A stretch of 6,748 nt of DNA. Source: Pirellulales bacterium. GTDB lineage: Bacteria > Planctomycetota > Planctomycetia > Pirellulales > JAICIG01. This document shows, piece after piece, positions 6,283-6,748 of the stretch. The notes under the pieces were generated by a model. It was not told the origin of the DNA. It did no database searches and worked only from the letters and a program-made list of their open reading frames with translations. The stretch spans positions 1-6,748 of the forward strand of contig JAICIG010000429.1 of assembly GCA_025924495.1 (NCBI GenBank), given 5' to 3'. Both the position numbers and the translations under genes were made by a program. The first letter of the stretch is position 1, and each line of letters opens with the position of its first letter.

Positions 6283-6748
6283 ATGAAGAAGCTCAGTCTG
6301 CCCTTTGCCGTGGCGCTTTGCGTGCTCGGCGGAATTGCCGTCCAGGCGGATGACACCGTGCGCAAGGTGACCGGCGAGCAGATCAAAGGCTCGGTCAAAT
6401 CGGTCAGCAAAGACGGCGTCGTGCTTGAAAAAGGGGGCAAGGAAGACACGCTCAAGCCGTTCGAAGTCGACTCGATCCGCTTCGAAGACGAGCCCGCGAA
6501 GATGATTTCGATCCGCAGCCAGATCAACAATGGCGGCTACGAACACGCTCTCAAAGGCAGGGAGTCGGACGCGCCGGATAGCCTGGAGCGCGCCGAACCC
6601 AAGGCCGAGCTGCAATACCTGCAGGCCTACTGCAACGCCCGGCTGGCGCTAGGCGGCAGCGTCGACGTAACTGAAGCCGGCAAGCAAGTGCTGACGTTCA
6701 TTCGCGCCAATGAGAACAGCTACCACTTCTACGCGGCCAACGAGTTGC
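6283..6748 (+). CDS. Exported protein with small beta-rich N-terminal segment and TPR-like helices (3' end outside window)
   Basis: The frame starts at ATG 6283 and stays open to the window end, giving 155 codons plus one base. A signal peptide covers residues 1-22 (MKKLSLPFAVALCVLGGIAV core, likely cut after VQA, before DD). Residues about 26-70 alternate short strands and turns (GEQIKGSVKSVSKDGVVLEK, then LKPFEVDSIRFEDEP), suggesting a small beta-barrel or SH3-like fold. From about residue 76 the sequence becomes helical (INNGGYEHALKG, then AELQYLQAYCNARLALGGS, and a further helix pair ending NSYHFYAANEL), which resembles TPR units. It is not matched to a named family. With the upstream gene it forms a pair of exported, probably protein-binding repeat proteins. 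It is a genuine gene judged by signal peptide, ribosome binding site and codon use, although no stop codon is visible. Confidence 0.85.
   Translation, partial: MKKLSLPFAVALCVLGGIAVQADDTVRKVTGEQIKGSVKSVSKDGVVLEKGGKEDTLKPFEVDSIRFEDEPAKMISIRSQINNGGYEHALKGRESDAPDSLERAEPKAELQYLQAYCNARLALGGSVDVTEAGKQVLTFIRANENSYHFYAANEL

Overview
The window looks like about 6.7 kb of GC-rich chromosome from a planctomycete-type bacterium. The lineage is an inference: it rests on an ECF sigma factor paired with a membrane protein carrying YfbK-family domains, long exported alanine/lysine-rich TPR-like proteins, loosely packed genes and heptad-repeat intergenic DNA. There is no rRNA or other marker to confirm it. All five genes are on the + strand. 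There is no sign of a phage, insertion sequence, CRISPR array or tRNA.

Layout: (1) Positions 1-513 hold the 3' part of hisH, the glutaminase subunit of imidazole glycerol phosphate synthase (histidine biosynthesis). (2) Positions 514-736 are a non-coding spacer with two 7-bp-periodic arrays, one purine-rich and one pyrimidine-rich on the + strand, followed by a leader with three ACGCG motifs. (3) Positions 737-1240 encode an ECF-type sigma factor. Twenty bases later, 1261-2745 encode a single-pass membrane protein. It has a basic N-terminal cytoplasmic segment with a duplicated short motif, one transmembrane helix, a Pro/Ala/acidic linker, and then the N-terminal and C-terminal parts of the YfbK family joined directly, with the von Willebrand A domain that normally separates them missing. 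(4) Positions 2746-2964 are a spacer with three chained palindromes and a hairpin just upstream of the next ribosome binding site. (5) Positions 2965-6210 encode a 1081-residue exported TPR-like helical repeat protein with a Pro/Lys/Val-rich tail made of 39-nt repeats. (6) From 6283 to the window end is the start of a second exported protein, with a small beta-rich N-terminal segment and a helical TPR-like region.

How the genes may work together: the sigma gene and the membrane gene form a tight pair, most simply read as a sigma factor and its transmembrane anti-sigma factor or sensor, with the VWA-less YfbK module as the extracytoplasmic input domain. The two exported repeat proteins downstream look like an envelope-associated set and could be targets of that pair, but no sequence element proves this. 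hisH appears to be an unrelated housekeeping neighbour. The most unusual points are the YfbK architecture lacking its VWA core and the opposed heptad arrays behind hisH.
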